Positions 1-9,782 of a stretch of DNA of 46,457 nt are shown here, piece by piece; position 1 is the stretch's first letter, and each line of letters starts with the position of its first letter. The stretch is from Rickettsiales bacterium (GTDB lineage Bacteria > Pseudomonadota > Alphaproteobacteria > Methylaequorales > Methylaequoraceae). Below the pieces are notes generated by a model, which did not search any database, was not told the DNA's origin, and saw only the letters and a list, made by a program, of their open reading frames with translations. Made by a program: the position numbers and the translations under genes. The stretch lies in contig NZFP01000010.1 of NCBI GenBank assembly GCA_002689325.1, forward strand, positions 1-46,457, in the 5' to 3' direction.

Positions 1-678
1 CAATTAGCCAGAAAAGCAATCAACCCGCCTGGAGATGCCAAACAAGACTTATGGATTATACAAGAGCTTGCAAATAGAATGGGGCTAAATTGGAATTATC
101 AAGGTCCTGATGAAGTATATGATGAATTAAGTGGTTGTATGGAATCTTTGAAAAATATTTCTTGGGAACGTTTAGTCAATGAAGGAGCTGTTACTTACCC
201 CTCCGATGGAGAAGACAAACCTGGAAATGAGGTTATTTTTGGTGAGGGTTTTCCAACAAAAAATAAGAAAGGAAAACTTGTACCTGCCAAACTAGTTTCT
301 CCAGACGAAGTTCCCGATAAAAACTATCCTTTAGTTCTTACAACAGGAAGATTACTAGAGCACTGGCATACTGGATCAATGACGATGCGGTCAAAAGTTT
401 TATATACAATAGAGCCCCAACCTTTTGTTCATTTATCAAGAAATGAAATGAGAAAAAATAACTTCACACATGACGAAACAGTCGAGCTTTCAACTAGAAG
501 AGGTAAAGTTGAAGTAAAAGTAAGGTTTGATAAGATGATACCTGATGGAATGGTATTTATGCCTTTTTGCTTTGAAAATGCACCAGCAAATCTTTTAACA
601 AACCAAGCGTTGGATCCCGACGGAAAGATTCCTGAACTTAAATACTGTGCTGCAAAGATTGCAAAGGTAAGCGCTTAA
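1..678 (+). CDS. fdhA: formate dehydrogenase alpha subunit, C-terminal part (5' end outside window)
   Basis: Frame is open from base 1. C-terminal molybdopterin-dinucleotide-binding motifs (LVLTTGRLLEHWHTGSMTMRS, FMPFCFENAPANLLT). Neighbours are fdhD, mobA and moaA. Confidence 0.9.
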   Translation, partial: QLARKAINPPGDAKQDLWIIQELANRMGLNWNYQGPDEVYDELSGCMESLKNISWERLVNEGAVTYPSDGEDKPGNEVIFGEGFPTKNKKGKLVPAKLVSPDEVPDKNYPLVLTTGRLLEHWHTGSMTMRSKVLYTIEPQPFVHLSRNEMRKNNFTHDETVELSTRRGKVEVKVRFDKMIPDGMVFMPFCFENAPANLLTNQALDPDGKIPELKYCAAKIAKVSA

Positions 679-684
679 TTTATA

Positions 685-2442
685 TTATTCCTTCATGTGA
701 TGTTTTTTATCCACTGGACCAATTAATAAGTTTGATACAAATGCAATTGCGAGCAATGCGGCCATTGCATACATTGTAGTATTATAAAGTGTTGTGGAGG
801 GATTAATAGTTCCTTCTGGCATGTATTGCATTAAATTAGAAATTGTAACGGTTTTCTGTTTTACAAGCAATGAGAGTTGGTCAACAGAAGCTCCATAAAT
901 TTCCTGAAACTTCTCAGGAGACATTTTGCTAGCTAAGTCCTGAATTGCCGTCTCAACTGAACCTTGTCTCAATTGAGTTATCGCAACTGGTCCTAAAACA
1001 CCAGCCGTAGACCATGCAGTCAATAATCTACCGTGTATACCACCAACATATTTAGTCCCAAAGATATCTGCCAGATATGCTGGTATAGTCGCAAATCCTC
1101 CACCATACATTGTAAAAATAACCATTGAAGCAGCATAAAATAAAATTAAATATGTAACAGCTGGATTAACACTCATCGCCTTTGCTGTAAATGGAATAGA
1201 CATGTATAAAAGGAAGCCTAATGAGAAGAATATGAAATAAGTAGTTTTTCTTCCTATAAAATCAGACATTGAAGCCCAAAAAATTCTACCAATCATGTTA
1301 AATACACTAATCATTAAAACGTAAGTACCTGCAAAACCTGCAGTAACAATTACAGGAAGACTTGGAGTAAAGATTTCTATCATCATTGTTTTAGCAACTC
1401 CTATAACTCCAATCCCAGCTGTTACATTAAAGCAAAGTACAACCCATAAAAAATAAAATTGCGGGGTTTTAAGTGCCTGATCTATGTGAACATTGTTTTT
1501 GGTAATTAATCTTGTTTTTTTTGAATCCTCAGGTGGTGTCCAACCTTTTGGGAGCCAACCATCTTTGGGGACTCTGTAAGAAAAGGCCGCAATAGTCATT
1601 ATAATAAAGTAAACAATACCAAGAAATAAAAACGTTTGAGCAGCCCCACTTGAACCTGTTCCAACAATATATACACCTGGATCACCTGGAACAATCATCT
1701 TTGCAATATCGTTAACAGTCACAACAACGACTTCTGTAAGATTCCCAGATATCTCAACAAATCTTCTTCCACTTTCAGTGATAAGGCTAACTGAATCCTC
1801 AGAACCCAAGTATTCAGGAGCCTTATAAAATTTTGCTAGTAAGCGGTCTATTGATAATTTTGCTATCATTGCTCCACCACCAAAGCCCATAATAGCCATA
1901 CCTGTTGCCATACCACGTCTATCTGGAAACCATCTTATGAGCGTTGACACTGGTGAGACATACCCCAGTCCCAGACCAATTCCGCCTATTACCCCATAAC
2001 CTAAATAAAGGAGGTACAAACCTAGTTTTAAAACTATAGGTTCAGAACTGATCATCGGCAAAGACATTGCAATTTCAACACCCTGCTCATGAAGAAAAAT
2101 ACCAAGAGAACCAATAATAAAACCTCCGCCCCAACAACAAGCGGAAACAAAGCCAACCATCCTCGGTCCTACTTCTTCTAACCATTTTCCAGCATATGCG
2201 GCCGCTAGGCCTAGTGAAACAATTGCAACTGAAAAAATCCAAACAACCTGACCCAAACTCCAGTCATCACCAGATGAAGTTACTACCCCAAGAATTTTTA
2301 CCAATGCTGGGTTAAACATACTCCACGCATAGACAGAACCTATGCAGAGATGAATAGCTATGGAAGCGGGTGGAACCAACCATCTATTAAAATTTGGTTT
2401 GGCGATTATATTTTTTTTATGTAGAGTATCGTAAAAACTCAT
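685..2442 (-). CDS. MFS transporter, OFA (oxalate/formate antiporter-like) family
   Basis: 585 aa, multiple TM segments, N-term NRWLVPPASIAIHLCIGSVYAWSMFNPAL; adjacent to formate dehydrogenase. Confidence 0.85.
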   Translation of the reverse strand: MSFYDTLHKKNIIAKPNFNRWLVPPASIAIHLCIGSVYAWSMFNPALVKILGVVTSSGDDWSLGQVVWIFSVAIVSLGLAAAYAGKWLEEVGPRMVGFVSACCWGGGFIIGSLGIFLHEQGVEIAMSLPMISSEPIVLKLGLYLLYLGYGVIGGIGLGLGYVSPVSTLIRWFPDRRGMATGMAIMGFGGGAMIAKLSIDRLLAKFYKAPEYLGSEDSVSLITESGRRFVEISGNLTEVVVVTVNDIAKMIVPGDPGVYIVGTGSSGAAQTFLFLGIVYFIIMTIAAFSYRVPKDGWLPKGWTPPEDSKKTRLITKNNVHIDQALKTPQFYFLWVVLCFNVTAGIGVIGVAKTMMIEIFTPSLPVIVTAGFAGTYVLMISVFNMIGRIFWASMSDFIGRKTTYFIFFSLGFLLYMSIPFTAKAMSVNPAVTYLILFYAASMVIFTMYGGGFATIPAYLADIFGTKYVGGIHGRLLTAWSTAGVLGPVAITQLRQGSVETAIQDLASKMSPEKFQEIYGASVDQLSLLVKQKTVTISNLMQYMPEGTINPSTTLYNTTMYAMAALLAIAFVSNLLIGPVDKKHHMKE

Positions 2443-3059
2443 TAATTGATTCCTCCTAATTTACTAGATATACCCTCAGCTATTTTTAAGTCATCCAGAT
2501 TGTTCACATTAAAAAAGGGATCATATCCAATAAAAGGAAAATTGACTACCCTAGTTTTGATTTTTTTTGAAAAAAGGTCAATTTTTCTTCCGCCTTCCAT
2601 CAAAAATTTCTCCAACAATTTTAAGTTATCAGTATGCCACATAGAAAATACAGGATGAAGTCTTCCTTCGCATTTAGCCATCACTATTTTCTCATCTCTT
2701 AAGTTTTCAAAAAAACATTGAACTAAATTTTCAGGAAAGAAAGGAGAGTCGACTGGAAAAATTACTAACCAGTTACAAAAAGAATCATCGCTTTTTTCTA
2801 ACCATTTGAGACCACTCAAAATACCAACCAGTGGTCCTAAGTTTCCAGAAAGACAATCAGGTATTATTTCAATTTTGTTACCGGATGACTTTTGATTTGA
2901 ATTAATAGCTAAATAATCAACTTGAGCCTTAGCTTTTTCAACTACTAAGCTAATTAATGTTTTATTTGAAACCATTTTTTTTGACTTATCACTGCCCATA
3001 CGTCTAGACAAGCCTCCATTTAAGATTAAACCAAACAACTTTTTTTTAGGATCTTTCAA
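2442..3059 (-). CDS. mobA: molybdenum cofactor guanylyltransferase
   Basis: GLILNGGLSRRMGSDKSKKM nucleotidyltransferase motif; beside fdhD and moaA. Confidence 0.88.
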   Translation of the reverse strand: MKDPKKKLFGLILNGGLSRRMGSDKSKKMVSNKTLISLVVEKAKAQVDYLAINSNQKSSGNKIEIIPDCLSGNLGPLVGILSGLKWLEKSDDSFCNWLVIFPVDSPFFPENLVQCFFENLRDEKIVMAKCEGRLHPVFSMWHTDNLKLLEKFLMEGGRKIDLFSKKIKTRVVNFPFIGYDPFFNVNNLDDLKIAEGISSKLGGIN

Positions 3060-3846
3060 CTCTCTCTTCTCCCGATAATATTACAAACTTTTTGCCTTTT
3101 GCTCTTCCAATTAATGTTAAATTGGCTTGTCTTGCTAATTCAATTCCCCATGCTGTGAACCCAGACCTTGAAATAACCACAGGAATTTTCATGTTAACTG
3201 ACTTGATTACCATTTCACTCGTTAATCTACCTGTTGTGTAGAAGATTTTATCCAGGGATGATATTTTTTTTGACATCATGTAACCAGCAATTTTATCTAT
3301 GGCATTGTGTCTACCAACATCTTCCATATAAATTAAAGGTTTATTTCTTTTACAAAGTACACAACCGTGAATTGCTCCAGCCTTTAAATAAAGGCTCGGG
3401 GTTAGATTTATAGCCTTAGATAATTCATAGATCCAAGAAACCTTGATAATAGATTTATTAGTAAATTTTATTTTTTTAAAATTTTCCATCAGATCACCGA
3501 ATATTGTTCCTTGTGCACAACCTGATGTAACAATCTTTTTTTTCAATTTTTCTTGATAACTTGTTTTTTTTTTTGTTCTAACAACAACAACATTTAAATC
3601 ATCATCATAGTCAATTTTTTCAATTTTAGTTCTTTTAGTTATCATATTTTGATTTAACAAATAACCTACTGCCAGATATTTGGGATAATCACTTACTGTC
3701 ATCATTGTAACTATTTCTTGATCATTTAAGTAGAGAGTTAGAGGTTTTTCCTCAATCACATCTAATCTTTTTTTTCTAAACTCTTCATTAATACCAAAAA
3801 TTTTTCTAGTAAGATTTACTTTATTGGGATTGGGTTTTATTTTCAT
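3046..3846 (-). CDS. fdhD: formate dehydrogenase accessory sulfurtransferase FdhD
   Basis: IHGCVLCKRNKPLIYMEDVGRHNAIDKIAGYM motif and TTGRLTSEMV; overlaps mobA. Confidence 0.9.
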   Translation of the reverse strand: MKIKPNPNKVNLTRKIFGINEEFRKKRLDVIEEKPLTLYLNDQEIVTMMTVSDYPKYLAVGYLLNQNMITKRTKIEKIDYDDDLNVVVVRTKKKTSYQEKLKKKIVTSGCAQGTIFGDLMENFKKIKFTNKSIIKVSWIYELSKAINLTPSLYLKAGAIHGCVLCKRNKPLIYMEDVGRHNAIDKIAGYMMSKKISSLDKIFYTTGRLTSEMVIKSVNMKIPVVISRSGFTAWGIELARQANLTLIGRAKGKKFVILSGEERVERS

Positions 3847-3919
3847 ATGTTATTAAAAAATCCTTAAACTTATTTATTAATTTGTTCTTTGGTAATAAGA
3901 TAATTAATAAATATTTAAT

Positions 3920-4897
3920 ATGATAGATAAATTTGGAAGAAAAGTTAATTATTTAAGACTATCAGTCACTGATAGATGTGACTTGCGATGCAATTATTGT
4001 ATGCCAAAAAAAAATTCAAAACTTTATCCAAAATCAGAAATTTTATCATTGGATGACCTCAAAAGAATAACAAAGATATTAATAAACTTAGGAATAAAAA
4101 AAATTAGAATCACTGGTGGTGAACCTCTTATAAGAAAGGATATAAGTCAATTTCTTGAATTTATAAGTTCACTCAAACATCAGGGATTAGAGGAAATTTT
4201 GATAACAACAAACGGCACACAACTTAAAAGATATGCTAAAAAAATTTCTGACCTTGGGATTAAAAAAATAAATATTTCTCTTGATTCTTTGAGTTCAAAG
4301 AAATTTAAATATCTTACCAATGGAGGGAATTTAACAGATGTTTTAAATGGAATTTATGAAGCAAAAAAACATAAATTAGATATAAAAATAAACACAGTTC
4401 TTTTGAAAGATTTTAATGAAAATGAAATATTGAAAATGGTAAAATGGTGTGCTGATAATAACTTTAAGCAAACTTTCATAGAAGTAATGCCTATTGGTAA
4501 AGTTGATTTACAAAGATCTAGCCAGTTTTTACCAGTTTCATCTGCGAAGGAAAAAATAAAAAAAGCGTTTGGTCTTGATCCAATATTTTTTAAAACAAAT
4601 GGACCTTCTAGATACTACCAAACAAAAAAACTCAATAATATAATCGGTTTTATATCGCCGCTAACAAATAATTTTTGCTCAACATGTAATAGAATAAGGA
4701 TAACGAGTAATGGAATTCTTTACCCATGTCTTGGTGATAACGGGTCTACAAACTTAATAGACATACTAAAATTTGATGACAATAAATTATCCCAAAAAAT
4801 AAGACGTCTTATATTTAATAAGCCAGAAAAGCATCTTTTTACAGTTGATGACAAAACATATATTAATAATAGATATATGAACACAACAGGTGGTTGA
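3920..4897 (+). CDS. moaA: GTP 3',8-cyclase MoaA
   Basis: Radical SAM CDLRCNYCMP motif, second cluster FCSTCNRIRITSNGILYPCL, conserved C-terminal GG. Confidence 0.93.
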   Translation: MIDKFGRKVNYLRLSVTDRCDLRCNYCMPKKNSKLYPKSEILSLDDLKRITKILINLGIKKIRITGGEPLIRKDISQFLEFISSLKHQGLEEILITTNGTQLKRYAKKISDLGIKKINISLDSLSSKKFKYLTNGGNLTDVLNGIYEAKKHKLDIKINTVLLKDFNENEILKMVKWCADNNFKQTFIEVMPIGKVDLQRSSQFLPVSSAKEKIKKAFGLDPIFFKTNGPSRYYQTKKLNNIIGFISPLTNNFCSTCNRIRITSNGILYPCLGDNGSTNLIDILKFDDNKLSQKIRRLIFNKPEKHLFTVDDKTYINNRYMNTTGG

Positions 4898-5664
4898 TGA
4901 AATTTAGGAAAATTGGGTTCGTAGCATCTCAAAAACCTGAGGCTATCGAAGCTTTAAAAAAACTAAAAAAACTTTACAAAAATGTACCACCCAACAAAGC
5001 TGACATAATTGTTGCTCTAGGAGGAGATGGGACAATTCTCAAATGCCTGCATGACTATTTAAAAAAAAAAATACCTATTTATGGAATGAATAGAGGATTT
5101 GTTGGTTTTTTGATGAATCAATACTCAGAATGTAATCTTGAAAAAAGATTATCTGAGGCAATACCTTGTAAACTCTATCCATTAAAAATCAAAAGTTTTG
5201 ATACCAAAGGAAATATAAAAGAAGGGCTGGCCTTTAACGATGTTTCAATGATTAGAAATAGTCCCAGGATTGCAAAAATTAAAGTCAAGGTAAATAACAA
5301 AACTAGAATTGATGATTTTTTAGGAGATGGGTGTCTTATTTCAACTCCTGCTGGAAGTTCTGCTTACAATTTATCTTTACGAGGTCCTGTAATACCCGTA
5401 GGCACTGATGTTTTAGCATTAACACCTATTAGCCCTTATAGACCAAGGAGATGGAGAGGTGCTCTTTTAAACAATAATGCAAAGATTACACTTTTATCTC
5501 TAGATTATAAGACGAGACCTGTAAGGGCCGAAGCAGATTTCATGGAATTTAAAAATATAACTAAACTTGAAATTGAGTTGGAAAAGACAAAATTTATGAA
5601 TGTTCTTTTTGACCCTGGTCACGATATGGAAGAAAGAATTATAACTGAACAATTCAACAATTAA
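4897..5664 (+). CDS. nadK: NAD kinase
   Basis: ADIIVALGGDGTILKCLHDY and TPAGSSAYNLSLRGPVI motifs; start codon overlaps the moaA stop (ATGA). Confidence 0.92.
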   Translation: MKFRKIGFVASQKPEAIEALKKLKKLYKNVPPNKADIIVALGGDGTILKCLHDYLKKKIPIYGMNRGFVGFLMNQYSECNLEKRLSEAIPCKLYPLKIKSFDTKGNIKEGLAFNDVSMIRNSPRIAKIKVKVNNKTRIDDFLGDGCLISTPAGSSAYNLSLRGPVIPVGTDVLALTPISPYRPRRWRGALLNNNAKITLLSLDYKTRPVRAEADFMEFKNITKLEIELEKTKFMNVLFDPGHDMEERIITEQFNN

Positions 5665-5668
5665 ATCA

Positions 5669-6805
5669 ATGAACTTTAACACACTACTTTCAAAATTAAT
5701 TTCCTTCAAAACAATCAGTATGACGAGTAATAAAGAACTTATGTACTTCATTAGGGACTATTTATCAAAATCAAATATTAATTGTGAGTTGTTAGAAGGT
5801 TCTAAAGGTCAGTTTAATTTATATTCAAGGATAGGACCGAATCAAGACGGTGGAATTTTGCTCTCTGGCCATACTGATGTTGTTCCTACAGAAGGTCAAA
5901 GTTGGAATAGTAATCCTTTTAAACTAATAAATAAAAAAAAAAGATTTTATGGCAGAGGAACATGTGACATGAAAAGTTTCATAGCTGTTTCGTTAGATTT
6001 AGTTTCAAAAATAAATATTAATAACCTTAAAAAACCAATTCACTTAATTTTTTCTTACGATGAAGAGATAGGATGTGTAGGAATACAAAAGATTGTTCCT
6101 TTTATAAAAAAATTAAATCCTAAACCAATGTATTGTATTGTCGGAGAACCCACTGGAATGAAAGTAGTTAATGAGCATAAAGGTAAAAAAAACTTTTTAG
6201 TACAATTCAACGGTGTCGAAGCACACTCATCTTTAATTCATAATGGAGTGAACTCAATTAATTTCTGCACAGAATTCATTGAATTTTTAAAGGATTTACA
6301 AAAATCAATATCCACTTCTTCCAAAAATAGTAATTATAACCCTCCATATTCAACAATTAATGTTGGTTTGATTAAAGGTGGTATTGCTTTAAATATTATT
6401 CCTAAGTATTGTGAAATTGAATTTGAGATCAGAGATACTCCAGAAATAAATTCAGAAAAAATTTTAAAAAAAATTAAAAGTTACTTAAAATTATTAGAGA
6501 AAAAAATGAAAGAAATTAATAAAAAATGTTTTATAACCTTTAAAAATACCAATGATTTCCCTCCATTAAAAACAGATGAAAAAAAAAAAATTATTCAAAT
6601 GGCACTTCAAAAATTAAAATCTAATTCAATTAATTCAGTTAGCTTTGGAACGGAAGCAGGAGTATTCAATAAATTAGGACTTGAGACTATAGTCTGTGGT
6701 CCTGGAAACATAGAACAAGCACATAAACCAAACGAGTACATAGAGGAATCACAAATTATAAAATGTCAAAACTTCCTTAGAAATATAATTGAGTATCTCT
6801 ACTGA
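5669..6805 (+). CDS. argE: acetylornithine deacetylase (M20 family)
   Basis: LSGHTDVVPTEGQ, GRGTCDMKSF, YDEEIGCVG and CGPGNIEQAHKPNEYI motifs. Confidence 0.88.
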   Translation: MNFNTLLSKLISFKTISMTSNKELMYFIRDYLSKSNINCELLEGSKGQFNLYSRIGPNQDGGILLSGHTDVVPTEGQSWNSNPFKLINKKKRFYGRGTCDMKSFIAVSLDLVSKININNLKKPIHLIFSYDEEIGCVGIQKIVPFIKKLNPKPMYCIVGEPTGMKVVNEHKGKKNFLVQFNGVEAHSSLIHNGVNSINFCTEFIEFLKDLQKSISTSSKNSNYNPPYSTINVGLIKGGIALNIIPKYCEIEFEIRDTPEINSEKILKKIKSYLKLLEKKMKEINKKCFITFKNTNDFPPLKTDEKKKIIQMALQKLKSNSINSVSFGTEAGVFNKLGLETIVCGPGNIEQAHKPNEYIEESQIIKCQNFLRNIIEYLY

Positions 6806-6823
6806 CCTACAAATTTTCACAAA

Positions 6824-7879
6824 ATGTTACTTAGTGATTTAGATTTTAAAATTCCTGATGATCTGATAGCAACTCGACCAGCTAAACCTCGTGACGAATC
6901 AAAATTAGTCATTGTAGAAAATAACTTTAAAACAATTAAATTTAAGAAAATAATTAATATAATTCGGCCTAATGATGCTATTGTTTTTAACGATACTAAA
7001 GTTTTACATAGCTTTTTAAATGGATTTATAAAAACTAGAAAAGTTTCAATCAATTTAAATAAGTTATTTGATCAAAAAAAAGAAATCTGGAGTGTTTTTA
7101 TTAAATCAAATAAAAAACCAAAAATTAATGACAAAATAATTTTTGATAATGAACTTTTTGCATTAATTATAGATGAGATATTTGATAAAAATTATCAATT
7201 TTTTTTAATTAAATTCAATTTAAAGTCAAATGACTTAAAAAAAAAATTAAATAATTTTGGAAAAATTCCTCTTCCACCTTATATAAATAAAAAAAGGACA
7301 ATTGACGAAAATGACTTCCAAGATTATCAAACAGTTTTTGCAGAAAAAGACGGAGCAGTTGCATCTCCTACAGCAAGTTTACATTTTACTAAAAAATTAA
7401 TAAAAGATTTAAAAATAAAAAAAGTTAACTTTATTAATATAACTCTTCATGTTAATGGAGGTACTTTTCTTCCAATTAAAACCCAAAACATTGAGGATCA
7501 TAAAATGCATAGTGAACTTGGTGAAATTTCTGAAGATTCAGCGAAAAGAATTAACAAAGTTAGAGAAAATGGGGGAAGAATAATTGCTGTCGGTACGACA
7601 GTCTTAAGAATTTTAGAGTCGTCAAAAAACTCAAATGGACAAATCCTTCCTTTCAAAGGTGAAACAAATATTTTCCTAAAGCCTGGTTGTTTAATTAATA
7701 CAGTTGATGGAATAATAACAAATTTTCATACACCAAAGTCAAGCTTACTTCTTTTAGTATTTGCACTCTTAGGAAAAGAAAAAACTTTGAATCTTTATAA
7801 CTATGCAATAAAAAATAGATTGAGATTCTTCTCATATGGAGATGCTTGTCTTATTTGGAATAAAAATGGTAAAATTTAG
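6824..7879 (+). CDS. queA: tRNA preQ1(34) S-adenosylmethionine ribosyltransferase-isomerase
   Basis: N-term DFKIPDDLIATRPAKPRDESKL; LHVNGGTFLPI; NFHTPKSSLLLLVFALLG. Confidence 0.95.
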   Translation: MLLSDLDFKIPDDLIATRPAKPRDESKLVIVENNFKTIKFKKIINIIRPNDAIVFNDTKVLHSFLNGFIKTRKVSINLNKLFDQKKEIWSVFIKSNKKPKINDKIIFDNELFALIIDEIFDKNYQFFLIKFNLKSNDLKKKLNNFGKIPLPPYINKKRTIDENDFQDYQTVFAEKDGAVASPTASLHFTKKLIKDLKIKKVNFINITLHVNGGTFLPIKTQNIEDHKMHSELGEISEDSAKRINKVRENGGRIIAVGTTVLRILESSKNSNGQILPFKGETNIFLKPGCLINTVDGIITNFHTPKSSLLLLVFALLGKEKTLNLYNYAIKNRLRFFSYGDACLIWNKNGKI

Positions 7880-8987
7880 TTTCAATGTTGAAAACAATGA
7901 TAATACAGCAAGAGCTGGTATAATTAAAACAAAACATGGTAAAATAAAAACTCCAGTTTTCATGCCAGTAGGGACCTCTGCAACTGTAAAAGCCGTTTTT
8001 CCAAAAGACTTACTTGACCTTGATATTGAAATTATTTTAGCAAATACTTACCATCTAATGTTAAGGCCTGGAGAAAATTTAATAAAAAAAATTGGTGGTT
8101 TGCATAGTTTTATGAATTGGAAAAAACCAATACTTACTGATTCAGGTGGATTTCAAATTTGGTCCCTTTCTAAATTGAGAAAAATTCTAGATGATGGAAT
8201 TCATTTTACATCTCATCTAGATGGAAATACTTACAAACTTACTCCAGAAAAATCAATCTTAATTCAAGAAAAGCTTAATTCAACAATATCAATGGTATTG
8301 GATGAATGTACAGAGTATCCAGCGTCATACAAAAGGTCAAAAGATTCAATGAATTTAAGTATTGAATGGGCCAAAAGGTGTAAAAAAAAATTCAAAAAAA
8401 GAAATGGTTACGGAATTTTTGGGATAATTCAGGGAGGTATGTATAATGATTTAAGAAAATTTTGTTATAATGAATTAGAGAAAATTAATTTTGATGGTTA
8501 TGCACTTGGAGGTCTCTCAGTTGGAGAATCGCATAAAGAGATGATAAATATAGTTGAGAATACTGTGAAAATTATTAATTTTAATAAACCAAGATATTTA
8601 ATGGGAGTTGGTCGGCCGGTTGACATATTTGAATCTGTCGAGAGGGGGGTTGATATGTTCGATTGTGTAATTCCAACTAGATTTGGGAGAAACGGAAGAG
8701 CATTTGTCAAAGAGGGTGAAATAAATCTCAGAAATGCAAAATTTGCAAAAGACCAAAGTCCTCTTGATATCAGTGGCGACTCAATTGTATCAAGGGAGTT
8801 TTCAAAAGCATATCTACACCATTTGACAAAGAGCAATGAAATATTATCATCAATGATCCTAAGTCTGCATAATATTACATTTTACAAAAAAATGATGGTA
8901 GAGATTAGAGAGTCTATAATAAAAAAAAAATTTAAAGAATTAAAACAAAAATATTTGAAGCATCATGGTAAATATAAAAAAAACTAA
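7866..8987 (+). CDS. tgt: queuine/preQ1 tRNA-guanine transglycosylase
   Basis: LTDSGGFQIWSLS, GIIQGGMYNDLR, MFDCVIPTRFGRNGRAF. Internal ATG at 7866 chosen as start; overlaps queA. Confidence 0.95.
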   Translation: MVKFSFNVENNDNTARAGIIKTKHGKIKTPVFMPVGTSATVKAVFPKDLLDLDIEIILANTYHLMLRPGENLIKKIGGLHSFMNWKKPILTDSGGFQIWSLSKLRKILDDGIHFTSHLDGNTYKLTPEKSILIQEKLNSTISMVLDECTEYPASYKRSKDSMNLSIEWAKRCKKKFKKRNGYGIFGIIQGGMYNDLRKFCYNELEKINFDGYALGGLSVGESHKEMINIVENTVKIINFNKPRYLMGVGRPVDIFESVERGVDMFDCVIPTRFGRNGRAFVKEGEINLRNAKFAKDQSPLDISGDSIVSREFSKAYLHHLTKSNEILSSMILSLHNITFYKKMMVEIRESIIKKKFKELKQKYLKHHGKYKKN

Positions 8988-9423
8988 GTATCTTGGGTCT
9001 AAGATAACTTCAAAAAACACTAGTCCAGACGATTTTTGTTTAGATGGAGTTGAAAACCCTCATTTGGATAAAGATTACGTAATAAGATTTTCTTCACCAG
9101 AATTTACAAGTATATGTCCAATAACATCTCAACCAGATTTCGGTTGTATTATAGTTGATTACGTACCTTCAAAATTAATATTGGAAAGCAAATCATTTAA
9201 ATTATTCTTATTTTCTTTTAGAAACTATGGTGGATTTCATGAGGACTGTACTTTAAAAATTGCAAAAAAAATTGAAAAATTTATTAAACCTAAATGGATA
9301 CGAGTAAGTAGTTTTTGGAACCCAAGAGGAGGTATTCCCATAGACGTATTCTATCAATCGGGAAAAAAACCATCAGATTTACATGTTGAAGATAATATAG
9401 TTAAGCCATATACAGGAAGATAA
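8965..9423 (+). CDS. queF: preQ1 synthase (NADPH-dependent 7-cyano-7-deazaguanine reductase), short type
   Basis: FTSICPITSQPDFG and LESKSFKLFLFSFRNYGGFHEDC motifs; overlaps tgt. Confidence 0.94.
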   Translation: MVNIKKTKYLGSKITSKNTSPDDFCLDGVENPHLDKDYVIRFSSPEFTSICPITSQPDFGCIIVDYVPSKLILESKSFKLFLFSFRNYGGFHEDCTLKIAKKIEKFIKPKWIRVSSFWNPRGGIPIDVFYQSGKKPSDLHVEDNIVKPYTGR

Positions 9424-9780
9424 TTAATCCCCAGAATAGATACATCCACCAATCCTAGGTCTTATAATCTCAATACTTTCAAGATTAACAATCTTTTTTC
9501 TTATTCTTTCCCAAAACCATTTTGCTAAATTTTCACTAGTAGGCTTCTCCAAACCTTTAATTTCATTAAGTGTTTTATGATCAATTTTTTGTAATAAAGG
9601 ATTAACAATCTCATCAATGTCATCATAATTGAGAATCCAATTATTAGTTTTATCTAAATTACCCGAAATTTTAATAATCATTTCATAACTATGTCCGTGC
9701 ACTTTAGTATATTTATGACCTTTTTTAAAGTTAGTCATAAAATGTGCAGCGTCAAAATAATATTTTTTATAAATAATCAT
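9424..9780 (-). CDS. queD: 6-carboxytetrahydropterin synthase-family protein
   Basis: FDAAHFM and VHGHSYEM zinc-binding motifs, PTSENLAKWFWE; beside queE and queC. Confidence 0.9.
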   Translation of the reverse strand: MIIYKKYYFDAAHFMTNFKKGHKYTKVHGHSYEMIIKISGNLDKTNNWILNYDDIDEIVNPLLQKIDHKTLNEIKGLEKPTSENLAKWFWERIRKKIVNLESIEIIRPRIGGCIYSGD

Positions 9781-9782
9781 AA

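Noticed and set aside
2446-2658. 70-aa plus-strand ORF opposite mobA
   Set aside because: Antisense shadow of mobA with no domain.
8498-8836. 112-aa antisense ORF inside tgt
   Set aside because: Lies wholly within a confidently identified gene; no recognisable domain.
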